From NCBI RefSeq assembly GCF_001279005.1, contig NZ_LGCN01000210.1, positions 1 to 64,000 of the forward strand: a stretch of 64,000 bases of DNA, in the 5' to 3' direction. Below, piece by piece: positions 7,930 through 18,704 of this stretch. The notes below the pieces were generated by a model, which was not told the origin of the DNA, ran no database searches, and was given only the letters and a program-made list of their open reading frames with translations. Positions within the stretch are counted from its first letter, which is position 1; every line of letters starts with the position of its first letter. This DNA is from Streptomyces caelestis. Lineage in GTDB: Bacteria; Actinomycetota; Actinomycetes; Streptomycetales; Streptomycetaceae. The position numbers and the translations under genes are program-made.

Positions 7930-8673
7930 CTACAGCCCCGACTCGGACGTGCGCACCAGGATGCGCCGGCAGTTCTCGCAGCGCACCACCGTGTCGGGGG
8001 CCGCGGAGCGGATCTCGTTCAGCTCGGTGATGGCGAGCTCCTGACGGCAGCCCTGGCAGGTGCGGGCGTACAGCTTCGCCGCGCCGATGCCGCCCTGCTG
8101 CCCGCGCAGCTTCTCGTACAGGCTCAGCAGCGGGGCGGGCACGGAGGCGGAGACGACCTCGCGCTCCTTCGTCACCGAGGCGGCCTCGCCGTCGATCTCC
8201 TCGACGGCCGCGTCCCGGCGCGCGGTGGCGTCGTCGATCCTCCCCTGCACGGAGCCGACCCGCTCGGTCAGTTCGGCGACCCGCTCCTGCGCGGACTCGC
8301 GGCGCTCCATGACCTCCAGGACGACGTCCTCCAGGTCGCCCTGCCGCTTGGCGAGGGAGGTGATCTCGCGCTGGAGGTTCTCCAGGTCCTTCGGCGAGGA
8401 GACGGCGCCGGAGTCGAGGCGCTTCTGGTCGCGGGCGGCGCGCTGGCGCACCTGGTCGACGTCCTGCTCGGCCTTGGTCTGCTCGCGGGCGCAGTCGCTC
8501 TCCTCGGTCTGCGCGGCGACGAGCAGGTCCCGCAGCTGGGTGAGGTCCCGGTTCAGCGACTCGATCTCGGCGTGCTCGGGCAGCGACTTCCGCTTGTGCG
8601 CGAGCTGCTGGAGGCGGACGTCGAGGTCCTGGACGTCGAGGAGTCGGATCTGGTCGGCGGGCGCGGCGTTCAG
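7930..8673 (-). CDS. Zinc-ribbon coiled-coil protein (C4-type zinc ribbon family)
   Basis: About 247 residues. Most of the protein (residues about 10-180) is a long antiparallel coiled coil rich in Glu, Arg, Gln and Leu. A treble of CxxC-type motifs closes it: CQGCRQEL and CENCRRIL near the C-terminus, which would bind one zinc. Proteins of this kind may contact nucleic acid or nucleotidyltransferases, but the function is not established. The start is unusual: no ATG, GTG or TTG occurs in frame near the conserved N-terminus. The best choice is a CTG at 8673 that overlaps the upstream Nif3 stop as CTGA, so translation is presumably coupled. It is cotranscribed with the RNase H/phosphatase gene. 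Confidence 0.88.
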   Translation of the reverse strand: MNAAPADQIRLLDVQDLDVRLQQLAHKRKSLPEHAEIESLNRDLTQLRDLLVAAQTEESDCAREQTKAEQDVDQVRQRAARDQKRLDSGAVSSPKDLENLQREITSLAKRQGDLEDVVLEVMERRESAQERVAELTERVGSVQGRIDDATARRDAAVEEIDGEAASVTKEREVVSASVPAPLLSLYEKLRGQQGGIGAAKLYARTCQGCRQELAITELNEIRSAAPDTVVRCENCRRILVRTSESGL

Positions 8674-9536
8674 TTGGGGGCTCCAGATGTGTCGGTGGTG
8701 GCGGTCGAGGCCGCGTGGGCGGTCCAGGGGTCGGTGACCGTCCTCGAGACGTGGACCCGCAGGCCCCATCCGTGGCGGTCGGAGATCTCGTCGAGCTGGG
8801 CTGCGGCCAGCTCGCACCAGGGCCATTCGGTGGCCCAGTGCGCCGCGTCGAGCAGCGCGAGGGGGCTTTGGGCGCGGTCCGCGACGAACTCGGACACCGG
8901 GTGGTGGCGCAGGTCCGCGGTGAGGAAGGCGTCCACGCCTGCGGCCCGTACGTGGTCGAAGAGGCTGTCGCCGGAGCCGCCGCTGACGGCGACCGTGCGC
9001 ACGAGGGCGTCGGGGTCGCCGGCGACGCGGATGCCCTGCGCGGTGGCGGGGAGGCGTCCGGCGGCGCGGGCCGCGAGCTCGCGGACGGTCAGCGGACGGT
9101 CGAGCTCGCACACGCGGCCCAGTCCGCGGCGGCCCTCGGGATCGGTGGCGTCCGGCACCAGGGGCCGTACGACCCTGAGGTCCAGGGCGCCGGCGAGGGC
9201 GTCGGAGACTCCCGGGTCGGCGGTGTCGGCGTTGGTGTGGGCGACGTGCAGCGCGATGTCGTTCTTGATGAGCGTGTGCACCACGCGGCCCTTGAAGGTG
9301 GAGGCCGCGACCGTGGTCGTCCCGCGCAGATAGAGCGGGTGGTGGGTGACCAGCAGGTCGGCGTCCAGCTTCACCGCCTCGTCGACGATCTCCCGGACCG
9401 GGTCGACGGCGAACAGGACCCGCGTGACCTCCTGGTCGGGCTCGCCCACGACGGTGCCGACCGCGTCCCAGGACTCGGCCCGCTCGGCGGGCCACAGGTT
9501 CTCCAGCGCGGCGATGACTTCAGACAGACGGGGCAC
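8670..9536 (-). CDS. Nif3-like dinuclear metal centre protein (GTP cyclohydrolase I type 2 / YbgI family)
   Basis: 288-residue protein of the Nif3/YqfO/YbgI family, hexameric proteins with a two-metal site whose reaction is unsettled. Metal-binding signatures are LLVTHHPLYLRG (about residues 61-72), HVAHTNAD, and LDAAHWATEWPW near the C-terminus. Actinobacterial versions are short and lack the PII-like insert of YqfO, as here. The GTG at 9536 lies at the head of a three-gene minus-strand cluster (Nif3-like, zinc ribbon, RNase H/phosphatase) with overlapping or nearly touching ends; this order is conserved in actinobacteria as I recall it. Divergent from the gene at 9710. Confidence 0.9.
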   Translation of the reverse strand: MPRLSEVIAALENLWPAERAESWDAVGTVVGEPDQEVTRVLFAVDPVREIVDEAVKLDADLLVTHHPLYLRGTTTVAASTFKGRVVHTLIKNDIALHVAHTNADTADPGVSDALAGALDLRVVRPLVPDATDPEGRRGLGRVCELDRPLTVRELAARAAGRLPATAQGIRVAGDPDALVRTVAVSGGSGDSLFDHVRAAGVDAFLTADLRHHPVSEFVADRAQSPLALLDAAHWATEWPWCELAAAQLDEISDRHGWGLRVHVSRTVTDPWTAHAASTATTDTSGAPN

Positions 9537-9709
9537 ACCTGAAAGGCTACCTGGCCGTTCCGCACGGCAGTACCGGCGTCCTGGAGCACACCCCCCTCCC
9601 CTTCCTCAGGCGAATCGTTCCTGGAGCACCCTTACGTGTGAAGTGCGGGCCCACCGCTCCGCCGTCCGTGCACACGCGACCTACGTTCATCACCGGAGGT
9701 GACCGAACG

Positions 9710-11485
9710 ATGACGGTCTGTGCCATCGAACCTGCGGCGGGACACGAGGAGGGAGCCGGACGGGCGGGCTGCGCCATCACCGCCGACGGTTCCTACGCCG
9801 CGCGCCTCGCCCTCGCCGGCGACTCCTTCTTCCCGGAGCGCTGGACCCTGGACGGCCCCGAGCCCTACGCGGTGCCGCTGCCCGGCAACCAGCCCGAGGA
9901 ACCCGGCACCGAGGTGCAGCCCCTGAGCGACGGACGGGTCCTCATCCACCGTCCGGCCGGCGGACGGCACGCCTTCTCCCTGCTGTACCCGACCGGCCCC
10001 GGCACCGGTGAGCTGCCGCTGGGCACGGTGGAGCGCCCGGAGGAGGACGCCCGGCTGCGGCTGCTGCCGCCCGCGCCGGGCGGGGAGCGCGCGTACGCCC
10101 TCGCCGTGGGCCGGCGGTCCACGGTGGTGTGGCTGGTGGCGGGCGGCGCGTTCGGGCCGGAGCAGCTCGCGGAGGTTCCCGGGCGCTGCTCGGGCGGGGT
10201 GTGGCTGGACCGCGAGGGGCGGATGCTGGCGCTGGACCGGGAGAGCGGCGGGTGCACCAAGGCGGTCGTGGTGGACCTGGAGCGCGGCGGCGAGACGTCC
10301 CCGCTGCTGCAGATCGCCGACGGGAGCGACGACCGGGTCCTGCTCGCCGACCCGGACAGCGGGCTGCTGCTGATCCGTTCGGACGCGCCGTCACCCGGCC
10401 AGGGCCGGCTGGGCTGGGGGGTGCTGGGCAGCACGCTGCCGGTGCGTTTCCCGGAGTGCCTGCGGCCGGCGGACTGCGCGGTCACGCCGTTCGCGATCCA
10501 GCCGGGGCAGATGCTGACGCCGGAGGGCTGCGCGGTGGCGCTGCGCATCGACGGCGCGTTCGGCAGCTGGGTCGGGGTGTGGCGGCCGGCGGAACGGCGG
10601 GTGCACCACTTTCCGGCGCCTGCGGGGTGGCTGGCCGGCGCGGGACTGTGGACCGCGGACGGGGTGCTGCGGCTGCCGTACGCCACCGGGGCGGTGCCGT
10701 GCGGTGTGGCCGGGCTGAGGGCGCCCTGGCAGGAGCGGCGGCGGGAGGGGCTGGACGTCCGTCCGGCGACGGACCTCCGGCAGGCTCCGGGCCGTCCGGC
10801 GCCCGCCGAGCCCGTCCCCGTGCCCGCGTCCATGCCCGACGGCGGGCTCCCCACCGCCGTGGGGCCCGTGGCCGGCGGCCGGATGCCGTCCGCCGCCGCC
10901 CCCATGACCGTGGGCCGGCTCGTCCTCCCCGCCGCCCCCGCGACCGAAGGGCGGAACCGGTCCACCGCCGCGCTCGCAGCCGAGGGCGGGGCTCCCCCCA
11001 ACGCCGCCCTCATGCCCGTGGGCCGGCTCGTCCTCCCCGCCGCCCCCGCGGCCGAAGGGCGGAACCGGTCCACCGCCGCGCTCGCAGCCGAGGGCGGGGC
11101 TCCCCCCAACGCCGCCCTCATGGCCATGGGCCGGCTCACCACCCGGCCCGCGACCGAGGACCACACCCCGCCCACCGCCGCGCCCACGGCCGAAGGCGGA
11201 CTCGCCGCCGCCGATGGCCCCCTGGCCGGAGAGCTCCTCCCGCCCTACGCCCTGCGCGGCGGCGACCGGTCGCCCTCGTACGCCGTGCGCATCGCCGACG
11301 ATCCGCTTCCGCTGTGCGCCACGCACGTGGTCGACGGTCAACTGCCGCCCCACACCGAGTACATGGCCGACGACCGGAATGCCTTCCTCACCGAACTCCC
11401 CGCGCACGACGACCCCGGGGCCCCCGCCGCTCCCCGTCCCGTCCCCTTGCAACAGGCGCCTCTGGGACGGCTTGTAACGAAGTAG
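9710..11485 (+). CDS. Hypothetical protein with predicted beta-rich N-terminal region and Pro/Ala repeat region
   Basis: 591 residues; I do not recognise a named family. The ATG at 9710 follows CGGAGG with good spacing. Residues about 1-365 have a regular pattern of short hydrophobic strands, with recurring Asp/Gly turns (DREGRMLALDRESGG, LLADPDSGLLLI), compatible with a beta-propeller-like fold. No signal peptide or membrane segment is visible, so it is probably cytoplasmic. Residues about 370-520 are Pro/Ala-rich and contain a 36-residue unit repeated exactly in tandem. The tail is polar. It is divergent from the Nif3 cluster and followed by a small gene. Confidence 0.75.
   Translation: MTVCAIEPAAGHEEGAGRAGCAITADGSYAARLALAGDSFFPERWTLDGPEPYAVPLPGNQPEEPGTEVQPLSDGRVLIHRPAGGRHAFSLLYPTGPGTGELPLGTVERPEEDARLRLLPPAPGGERAYALAVGRRSTVVWLVAGGAFGPEQLAEVPGRCSGGVWLDREGRMLALDRESGGCTKAVVVDLERGGETSPLLQIADGSDDRVLLADPDSGLLLIRSDAPSPGQGRLGWGVLGSTLPVRFPECLRPADCAVTPFAIQPGQMLTPEGCAVALRIDGAFGSWVGVWRPAERRVHHFPAPAGWLAGAGLWTADGVLRLPYATGAVPCGVAGLRAPWQERRREGLDVRPATDLRQAPGRPAPAEPVPVPASMPDGGLPTAVGPVAGGRMPSAAAPMTVGRLVLPAAPATEGRNRSTAALAAEGGAPPNAALMPVGRLVLPAAPAAEGRNRSTAALAAEGGAPPNAALMAMGRLTTRPATEDHTPPTAAPTAEGGLAAADGPLAGELLPPYALRGGDRSPSYAVRIADDPLPLCATHVVDGQLPPHTEYMADDRNAFLTELPAHDDPGAPAAPRPVPLQQAPLGRLVTK
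10911..11126 (+). repeat. 108-bp in-frame tandem duplication
   Basis: Two nearly identical 108-bp units start at 10911 and 11019, and a third truncated start follows at 11127. Each encodes 36 residues beginning near VGRLVLPAAPA and ending NAALM. The near identity at DNA level indicates a recent slippage or unequal-crossover event inside the gene at 9710. Confidence 0.9.
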
Positions 11486-11554
11486 CTGCGGTCGGCGTGG
11501 CCGCCTGGATCCGGGTGGTGGGGCGCCGGTTACACTCGCCCGGCTGTAGGAGAG

Positions 11555-11587
11555 ATGCATGTGTACGGGGTGAGTTCCTTCCGATGA
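11555..11587 (+). CDS. Possible 10-residue leader peptide (uORF)
   Basis: An ATG at 11555 preceded by GTAGGAGAG opens a frame reading MHVYGVSSFR. Its TGA overlaps the ATG of the next gene as ATGA. The strong RBS belongs to this short frame rather than to the downstream gene, whose own upstream sequence is weaker. Translational coupling is the simplest reading. It is far too short to test by composition. Confidence 0.4.
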   Translation: MHVYGVSSFR

Positions 11588-11751
11588 ACGACGTCAGCAC
11601 GAACGAGCCGCAGTCCGCCGAGGGCGGACAGGCCTCTGCCGGACACGGCAGGCACCGGGGCCCTGTCTCCACGCAGGACGCGGAAGCGTCCCCGCGCGGC
11701 AGGCACCGCAGGCCGGAGCAGGTGAACGAGTACGCGGAGTCGGCCGCCTGA
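11584..11751 (+). CDS. Small hydrophilic protein, unknown function
   Basis: 55-residue highly polar protein with two related segments, GHGRHRGPVS and SPRGRHRRPEQ, and an acidic C-terminus. No membrane segment, no cysteines and no recognised family. The start at 11584 overlaps the stop of a possible leader peptide, and the gene is followed by a strong hairpin terminator shared with the convergent MaoC gene. Its regular ribosome-binding context and terminator argue that it is real, but expression evidence is lacking. Confidence 0.55.
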   Translation: MNDVSTNEPQSAEGGQASAGHGRHRGPVSTQDAEASPRGRHRRPEQVNEYAESAA

Positions 11752-11780
11752 CGCCTCGTCAGGCAGCGGTCCGCATCCGA

Positions 11781-11823
11781 GCCGGGTCCCGGCCGTCGTC
11801 GTCGACGACGGCCGGGACCCGGC
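11781..11823. terminator. Bidirectional hairpin terminator
   Basis: A long perfect inverted repeat (arms of about 21 bases, GCCGGGTCCCGGCCGTCGTC and its complement) sits exactly between the convergent small gene and the MaoC gene. No U-tract is needed for termination in high-GC actinobacteria. Confidence 0.85.
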
Positions 11824-12681
11824 TCAGTCGTGTTCGACCGTCGTATCGGCGAGTACCGGCGCGTCGCCCCTCTCCACGGCGCCGACGACCACCCGTACCG
11901 CACCGTCCCCGCGCCACATCCGGATCCGCAGCGTCTCGCCCGGGTACACGACCCCGGCGAACCGGGTGGCGTAGGAGCGGACGCGGGTGACGTCACCGTC
12001 GAGCAGGGTGTCGACGACCGCCTTGAGGGTCATGCCGTAGGTGCACAGGCCGTGCAGGACGGGCCGTTCGAACCCGGCGCGCGCGGCGAACCCCGGGTCG
12101 GCGTGCAGGGGGTTGCGGTCGCCGGAGAGGCGGTAGAGCAGGGCCTGGTCCTCGCGGACGGCCCGTTCGAGGATCCGGTCCGGCGTCCCGGTGGGCGGCG
12201 CGTGCCGCACGGACGGGCCCCGGTCCCCGCCCCGGCCGCCCTCACCGCGTACGTGGATCCGCGCCTCGTCGGTCCACAGCGGACCGTCGGCGTCGGCGGC
12301 CTCGGTGCGCATGACGAGGACGGCCGCCTTGCCCTTGTCGTGGACGGCGACGATGCGGGCGGTGGTGGCGGCGGCGCCCTCGGCCGGCAGGGGGCGGTGC
12401 ACGGTGAGGGACTGGCCGCCGTGCAGGACGCGGGCGAGGTCCACGTCGACGCCGGGGAGGGACAGCGCACCGGTCACGCCGGGCGGTCCGCCGCCCGCGA
12501 CGGTGGCGAAGCTCGGCAGGACGTGGAGTCGCGACTCCAGGGTGTAGCGCAGTTCGCGGGGGTCGGTGGCGGGGCGGCCGGCGCCGATGCCGAGGTGGTA
12601 GAGCAGGACGTCCTGGGGGGTCCAGGCGATCTCGCCGGTGCGGGGTGCGGCGGCGAGCGCCCTGGCCGCGTCGATGGGCAT
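11824..12681 (-). CDS. MaoC-family (R)-specific enoyl-CoA hydratase-like protein
   Basis: 285-residue double hotdog protein. An N-terminal degenerate hotdog (about 1-135, including the DVLLYHLGIGAG segment common in peroxisomal-type hydratase 2 relatives) precedes an active C-terminal hotdog. The C-terminal domain carries the hydratase motif YRLSGDRNPLHADPGFA with catalytic Asp and His, then PVLHGLCTYG. The likely reaction is hydration of trans-2-enoyl-CoA in fatty-acid or polyketide-related metabolism, in the cytoplasm. No acyl-CoA genes are adjacent, so its pathway is not clear; a KstR-like regulator lies about 11 kb away but no KstR-type site was seen upstream of this gene. Confidence 0.88.
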   Translation of the reverse strand: MPIDAARALAAAPRTGEIAWTPQDVLLYHLGIGAGRPATDPRELRYTLESRLHVLPSFATVAGGGPPGVTGALSLPGVDVDLARVLHGGQSLTVHRPLPAEGAAATTARIVAVHDKGKAAVLVMRTEAADADGPLWTDEARIHVRGEGGRGGDRGPSVRHAPPTGTPDRILERAVREDQALLYRLSGDRNPLHADPGFAARAGFERPVLHGLCTYGMTLKAVVDTLLDGDVTRVRSYATRFAGVVYPGETLRIRMWRGDGAVRVVVGAVERGDAPVLADTTVEHD

Positions 12682-12703
12682 GGGGCTCCTGATCGCCGAA
12701 TGA

Positions 12704-12907
12704 TCACCGAAAGCGCGGGCGGGGCCCGGGCCGCCGGAATACGTCGTCCACGGTGCGTATGTTCCGGTCCATCCGGCCCCCTTCCGCGTCCGGCGACCAT
12801 AGGCCCGCGCGCGTACGGAGTTCCAGGTCGCGGGTGTGCGCGGGGCGCTCCGCGAAGGGCTGGAAGGTCTCCTGCGCGGCCCGCGCTCCGGCGGCGGGAC
12901 CCCGCAC
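12704..12907 (-). CDS. Hypothetical small ORF upstream of MaoC gene
   Basis: A 67-codon frame ending 22 bp before the MaoC start and on the same strand. The product is Arg/Pro-rich at both ends with a more ordinary middle (GLWSPDAEGGRMDRNIRTVD). No family, signal or membrane segment is recognised and no convincing RBS is visible. It may be a small cotranscribed gene, the end of a decayed gene, or chance. The remaining bases of the 12682-13006 gap hold only GC-rich hairpin-prone sequence. Confidence 0.25.
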   Translation of the reverse strand: MRGPAAGARAAQETFQPFAERPAHTRDLELRTRAGLWSPDAEGGRMDRNIRTVDDVFRRPGPRPRFR

Positions 12908-13006
12908 CCCGGGCCGGGGACGAAAAATCCCGCCGGCCCCCGCCGGAGGCCGGCAAAGGGCCTTCGCTCCTCCCGCGGGCCGCCCCGCTTTTCCCCCCGG
13001 CCCGGC

Positions 13007-14464
13007 TCAGTGGGCGGCGGCCGCCTTCCTCGGCAGCCACAGCCACATCACCGCCGCGCCGGCCAGCAGCAGTGCCGTGCTGGTGCGGAAGGCCTGGGCG
13101 TAGCCCTCCGTCAGGGCCTGCGGGGTGCGGGCGGCGCCCGTGTGGGCCGCCGCGATCGTGGACATGATCGCGAGTCCCAGGGAGCCGCCCATCGTGCGGG
13201 AGGTGTTGACCAGCCCGGAGACCAGGCCGGCCTCCTCCGGCGCCGCGCCGGACGTGGCCAGCGAGGCCAGCGGGGTGGTGGCGGTGCCCGCGCCCAGCAT
13301 CATCAGGATGCCGGGGAACATGATCGCGGTGAGGTACGCCCCGTCCGCGGTCATCGTCGACTGCCAGCCGAAGCCGGCCGCCGCGATCAGCGTGCCGAGC
13401 ACGGCCGTCGCGCGCGGTCCCGCCGCGCGCATCAGCCGGGGCGCGAGCTTGGAGCCGATGATCACGGCGAGCGAGCTCGGCACCAGGGCCAGTCCGGCCT
13501 CCAGCGGGGTGTAGCCGAGCACGTTCTGGGCGTACAGGGTCATGAAGAACCACATGCAGAACATGGCGCAGCCGCTCAGGAGCATCGCCGCGTTCGCCGA
13601 CGCCACCGATCGCAGCCGCAGCAGTCCGAGCGGCATCAGCGGGGCCTTGGCCCGTGCCTCGGCGAGGAGGAACAGGGCGAGGAGGGCGAGCCCGGCGCCC
13701 AGCGGCACCACCGTGGCCGTCGCCGTCCAGCCCTCGGCCTCGGTCTGCGAGATGCCGTACGCGAGGGTGGCGAGGCCGGCCGTCACCAGGAGCGCGCCCG
13801 GCAGGTCGAGCCGCCGCCCGTCCCCGGCCCGGCTCTCCGCGAGCCACCGGGCGGCCCCGGCCAGTACGACCGCTCCGACGGGTACGTTGATCAGCAGGAC
13901 CCACCGCCACGACAGCGCGTCCACGAGCACCCCGCCGACGAATCCGCCGGCCGCGCCGCCGCCGGCCCCGACGGCCGTCCAGGTCGCTATGGCCCGGGTG
14001 CGGGCCGCGCCCTTTGGCACGGCCGAAGTGACGATGGTGAGCGTGGAGGGCGCCAGGACGGCCGCCCCGAGTCCCTGCACGGCCCGCGCCAGCAGCAGCT
14101 GCCAGCCGTCCTGGGCCAGCCCGCCGGCCAGCGAGGCCAGCGTGAACAGGCCGAGGCCGACGAGGAACATCCGCTTGCGCCCGTAGAGGTCTCCGGCGCG
14201 TCCGCCGAGCAGCATGAAGCCGGCGAAGGCGATGGCGTACGCGTTCACCACCCACTGCAGGCCCTGCTCGCCGAGCGCCAGCCCGCTCCGCATGGACGGC
14301 AGGGCGACGTTCACCACCGAGATGTCGAGGACGACGAGGAACTGCCCGGCGCAGGCGAGCGCCACCACCAGCCAGACGGGCGGTGCGGCGGGGGCGGACC
14401 TGCGGGCGGTGTCGGTGGTTTCGAGCATGTACGCCATGCTCTCAACCCGTCCCCGCCCCGGCAT
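13007..14464 (-). CDS. MFS drug exporter, DHA2 (EmrB/QacA) family
   Basis: 485-residue, probably 14-helix proton-driven efflux pump. The DHA2 motif C-like and D1 features are seen: LDISVVNVALPSM in helix 1, GGRAGDLYGRKRMF in loop 2-3, RAVQGLGAAVLAPSTL, and WRWVLLINVPVG after helix 5. The annotated GTG/ATG start at 14464 has AGGA 10 nt upstream; an in-frame ATG at 14437 (MAYML) is an alternative that removes 9 residues. It is a single gene, convergent with nothing and followed by a GC-rich gap. Substrate unknown, typically hydrophobic drugs or own metabolites. Confidence 0.92.
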   Translation of the reverse strand: MPGRGRVESMAYMLETTDTARRSAPAAPPVWLVVALACAGQFLVVLDISVVNVALPSMRSGLALGEQGLQWVVNAYAIAFAGFMLLGGRAGDLYGRKRMFLVGLGLFTLASLAGGLAQDGWQLLLARAVQGLGAAVLAPSTLTIVTSAVPKGAARTRAIATWTAVGAGGGAAGGFVGGVLVDALSWRWVLLINVPVGAVVLAGAARWLAESRAGDGRRLDLPGALLVTAGLATLAYGISQTEAEGWTATATVVPLGAGLALLALFLLAEARAKAPLMPLGLLRLRSVASANAAMLLSGCAMFCMWFFMTLYAQNVLGYTPLEAGLALVPSSLAVIIGSKLAPRLMRAAGPRATAVLGTLIAAAGFGWQSTMTADGAYLTAIMFPGILMMLGAGTATTPLASLATSGAAPEEAGLVSGLVNTSRTMGGSLGLAIMSTIAAAHTGAARTPQALTEGYAQAFRTSTALLLAGAAVMWLWLPRKAAAAH

Positions 14465-14567
14465 CGGCTTTTCGTCCTGCCCCGCACTCGGTCCCCGGTC
14501 CTGGGCGCCGCCCGCCGCCCCGGTCGGGCGGGGCGGCGGGCGGCTTCGCCGGAGCGGGGCACGGCGG

Positions 14568-14834
14568 TCACATGCGGTGGCTGCCGCCGGTGTCCCGGTG
14601 GCGCTCCTGCCTGGTCCTGCGAGGGATGAGTCCGGCCAATCCCAGCAGGCCGAGCAGGCCCCACAGTCCGCCGTTGCCGCCGCCGCCGTCGTCGTCGTTG
14701 TCGTCGTCCTGTGCCTGGACGACCGTGGCGGTGGCCGGCTGGGCCGCCTGCTCGGCGGTCCGGCCGAACGCCGCGCCGGCCGGGGCGACAGCGAGCAGAA
14801 CGCCGATGGCGACGGCGCCCAGGAACTTGCGCAT
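14568..14834 (-). CDS. Secreted WGxxGxxG-CTERM-like small protein
   Basis: 88 residues: a classical Sec signal peptide (MRKFLGAVAIGVLLAVAPAG, cleavage near AFG), a short linker, an Asp-run DDDNDDDGGGGNGG, and a C-terminal hydrophobic segment GGLWGLLGLLGLAGLIPRR followed by a basic tail. The WGLLGLLG signature matches the WGxxGxxG-CTERM group, thought to be a sorting or anchoring tail in streptomycetes. The ATG at 14834 is preceded by GAGGGAG. Membrane-anchored surface location is expected; molecular function unknown. Confidence 0.8.
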   Translation of the reverse strand: MRKFLGAVAIGVLLAVAPAGAAFGRTAEQAAQPATATVVQAQDDDNDDDGGGGNGGLWGLLGLLGLAGLIPRRTRQERHRDTGGSHRM

Positions 14835-14960
14835 TGCTGTCTCCCTCGTCCCAGTGGTCCCAGCAGTCGCTTTCACACCGTCCGAAGTGCCCTTTCCCCT
14901 CGACAAAAGGCGTGAATACGAGAAATGCGGCTAATTTCCTGATTGCCGGTTCAATCGAAC

Positions 14961-14982
14961 GGTGCCGGTATCCGCCGGCACC
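14961..14982. promoter_or_regulatory. Palindrome GGTGCCGG-N6-CCGGCACC in a divergent promoter region
   Basis: Perfect 8-bp arms with a 6-bp spacer, in the relatively AT-rich region between the WGxxGxxG gene and the MFS gene at 15095. It could be an operator for either gene or a small hairpin; no adjacent regulator identifies it. Confidence 0.4.
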
Positions 14983-15094
14983 AAGGAACGGTCAAGAATT
15001 CGTTAGCGGCTCAAAGCATCGGAATAGTTGCCTCGGTGTACGGGGTTCGGTCTGCACGTACCCCTGCACACGGCCGGCCCCGGAGGCACCCTTC

Positions 15095-17589
<2,495 letters not shown>

Positions 17590-17598
17590 GGTGGCCGC

Positions 17599-18546
17599 GT
17601 GTCGTACACAGGTCCCGGTTTCGATCCGCCCCAGCCCCGAAGGCCCCGGCGCGGGCCCCTGACCGTGGCGCTCGCCGCGCTGGTGCCGGGCGCGCTGCTC
17701 GGGTGGGCGGTGTACGCCGCGGTGGGCGGGTCCGGGGGCGACGAGGGCCCGGGGAGCGCCGCCGCCTCCCCCTCCGCGTCCCCTTCCGCCTCCGCCTCGC
17801 CCCGTACGTCGTCGCCGGCGCCGTCCGCGGGTTCCGGGGGCGGGAAGCCCGGCGCCTCCGCCGCCGCGGGCGGCCCCCTCGTGGGCAAGGTCGTCGTCAT
17901 CGACCCCGGACACAACCCGGGCAACTTCGAGCACACCGCCGAGATCAACCGCCAGGTGGACATCGGGACGAACCGCAAGGAGTGCGACACCACCGGGACG
18001 TCCACCGACGACGGTTACGCGGAGGCCGAGTTCACCCTCGACGTCGCCCACCGGATGCGCGCCCTGCTCGAGAAGCAGGGCGCCACCGTGAAGCTGACCC
18101 AGGACGGGGACCGGCCGTTCGGCCCGTGCGTGGACGAGCGGGCCCGGATCGGCAACGAGGCGAAGGCCGACGCCGTCGTCTCGATCCACGCGGACGGCTC
18201 GGGCGCCGGCAACCGCGGCTTCCATGTGATCCTGCCCGGCGCCGTCGACGCCGGCGCCGCGGACACCCGCGCCGTCGTCGGGCCGTCCGGCGACCTCGGT
18301 ACGCGCATCGCGGGCGACTTCGTCCGGGTCACCGGCAGCGCGCCCTCCAACTACGTCGGCGACGGTACCGGTCTCGTCACGCGTAAGGACTTGGGCGGTC
18401 TCAATCTGTCAACGGTTCCCAAGGTGTTCATCGAGTGCGGCAACATGCGCGACAGCGAGGACGCGGCGCTGCTGACCAGCGGCGCCTGGCGGCAGAAAGC
18501 GGCGCAAGGGATTTCCGAGGGAATCGTGAGCTTCCTGCGCGGGTAG
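17599..18546 (+). CDS. Secreted/membrane-anchored N-acetylmuramoyl-L-alanine amidase (Amidase_3)
   Basis: 315-residue zinc amidase that cleaves the lactyl-amide bond between MurNAc and L-Ala in peptidoglycan, outside the membrane. A single N-terminal membrane segment (about residues 20-42) anchors it. A Ser/Ala/Pro-rich spacer (about 45-90) crosses into the wall. The Amidase_3 domain spans about 93-315, with VVIDPGHNPGN (zinc His), AEAEFTLDVA (zinc Glu), VSIHADGS (zinc His) and VFIECGNMRD (catalytic Glu). All catalytic residues are present. GTG 17599 gives an N-terminus with a basic pre-membrane stretch, as expected. It lies right after the methyltransferase and before a membrane-protein gene. 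Confidence 0.94.
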   Translation: MSYTGPGFDPPQPRRPRRGPLTVALAALVPGALLGWAVYAAVGGSGGDEGPGSAAASPSASPSASASPRTSSPAPSAGSGGGKPGASAAAGGPLVGKVVVIDPGHNPGNFEHTAEINRQVDIGTNRKECDTTGTSTDDGYAEAEFTLDVAHRMRALLEKQGATVKLTQDGDRPFGPCVDERARIGNEAKADAVVSIHADGSGAGNRGFHVILPGAVDAGAADTRAVVGPSGDLGTRIAGDFVRVTGSAPSNYVGDGTGLVTRKDLGGLNLSTVPKVFIECGNMRDSEDAALLTSGAWRQKAAQGISEGIVSFLRG

Positions 18547-18704
18547 GGATCAGCGCGCCGATCCGGGCGGACAGCCCGATCCCGCGGACGATACTGTCGT
18601 CCGTACGATGAGGGGCCACCCCCGCGCTTCGCACCGGAACCTTCGGGCGACATGGTGACAGCGACGCCTCTTCCGACGACGAGACGACCTACGAAGGACC
18701 TGAA

